Source: Enterovibrio coralii
GTDB taxonomy: Bacteria > Pseudomonadota > Gammaproteobacteria > Enterobacterales > Vibrionaceae
Assembly (NCBI RefSeq): GCF_001559595.1
Contig: NZ_LNTY01000043.1
Location: forward strand, 62,001-126,000
Reading direction: 5' to 3'
Length of the DNA stretch: 64,000 nucleotides
Made by a program: the position numbers and the translations under genes. Shown in pieces: positions 63,929 to 64,000 of the stretch. The stretch's first letter is position 1. The number at the start of each line of letters is the position of its first letter. Under the pieces are notes generated by a model. The model was not told the origin of the DNA. It did not search any database and worked only from the letters and a program-made list of their open reading frames with translations.

Positions 63929-64000
63929 TCAAAGTTTCCGCAAGATAATATCTTGATAATCAATGAGTAATTGCTGACAGAATTGCTCGATGGCCGTAAT
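63929..64000 (-). CDS. C-terminal end of a minus-strand gene cut by the window edge
   Basis: The minus strand reads TAIEQFCQQLLIDYQDII then LRKL and stop at 63929-63931, open to the right edge. A helical tail like this is common in LysR-type regulators, which would suit control of the potD/deacetylase pair, but 23 codons are too few to name it. The convergent terminator beside its stop supports it being real. Confidence 0.45.
   Translation of the reverse strand: MTAIEQFCQQLLIDYQDIILRKL

Noticed and set aside
1..64000. CRISPR arrays, tRNA/rRNA genes, insertion sequences, prophage
   Set aside because: No direct-repeat/spacer pattern, no tRNA or rRNA sequence, and no transposase, integrase or phage protein motif was seen on either strand.

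Overview
The window reads as the chromosome of a Vibrionaceae-type marine gammaproteobacterium. Supporting genes are narP, a torR/torCAD locus, purR, ribA, fermentative D-lactate dehydrogenase, asnA, a PanP-type decarboxylase, a chitin-active lytic polysaccharide monooxygenase (LPMO), and tfoY preceded by a c-di-GMP riboswitch as in Vibrio cholerae. Genus is not decidable by eye; Grimontia/Enterovibrio/Photobacterium relatives are possible. I saw no rRNA, tRNA, CRISPR array, transposase or prophage gene.

Layout. 1-10.7 kb: 3' part of narP, then a minus-strand run: a large RTX protein with a c-di-GMP-I-like riboswitch, a POT peptide transporter, an EmrD-like exporter, an unknown secreted protein, ribA, a hexapeptide acetyltransferase with a patatin phospholipase, and an unlisted 30-residue YnhF-like peptide. 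11.6-21.4 kb: an NSS-family amino acid transporter with its 32-residue MetS-like subunit, a two-component system followed by a sugar-binding protein, and ugpBAEC for glycerol-3-phosphate. 21.5-32.9 kb: a small secreted protein, PanP, then a LysR-led cluster: glutamine-synthetase-like ligase, aldehyde dehydrogenase, iron alcohol dehydrogenase, class I amidotransferase and a TRAP transporter. Together these suggest gamma-glutamylation-dependent breakdown of an amino alcohol. 33-44.9 kb: lipoprotein, ldhA, DUF3297, DUF2947, torR/torCAD, purR, riboswitch-tfoY, and a CRP-site-preceded membrane protein. 45.2-55.3 kb: a TVP38-FAD oxidoreductase fusion joined to ynjBCD and ynjF, a LysR/EamA pair, a GNAT enzyme, and asnA. 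55.6-61.6 kb: two di-haem peroxidase operons flanking a chitin LPMO. 61.8-63.9 kb: potD with an acetylpolyamine deacetylase-like gene.

Ten plus-strand genes carry eleven breaks in reading frame. In every case adding exactly one base restores a family-length protein (two bases for the doubly broken TVP38 fusion). This looks more like consensus-sequence deletion errors than gene decay, so these genes are annotated as whole CDSs with the break noted.

The most interesting candidates are the amino-alcohol/gamma-glutamyl cluster (24.0-32.9 kb), the copper/haem oxidative locus around the LPMO (55.6-61.6 kb), the TVP38-FAD/YnjBCD-YnjF operon, and the two c-di-GMP riboswitches.
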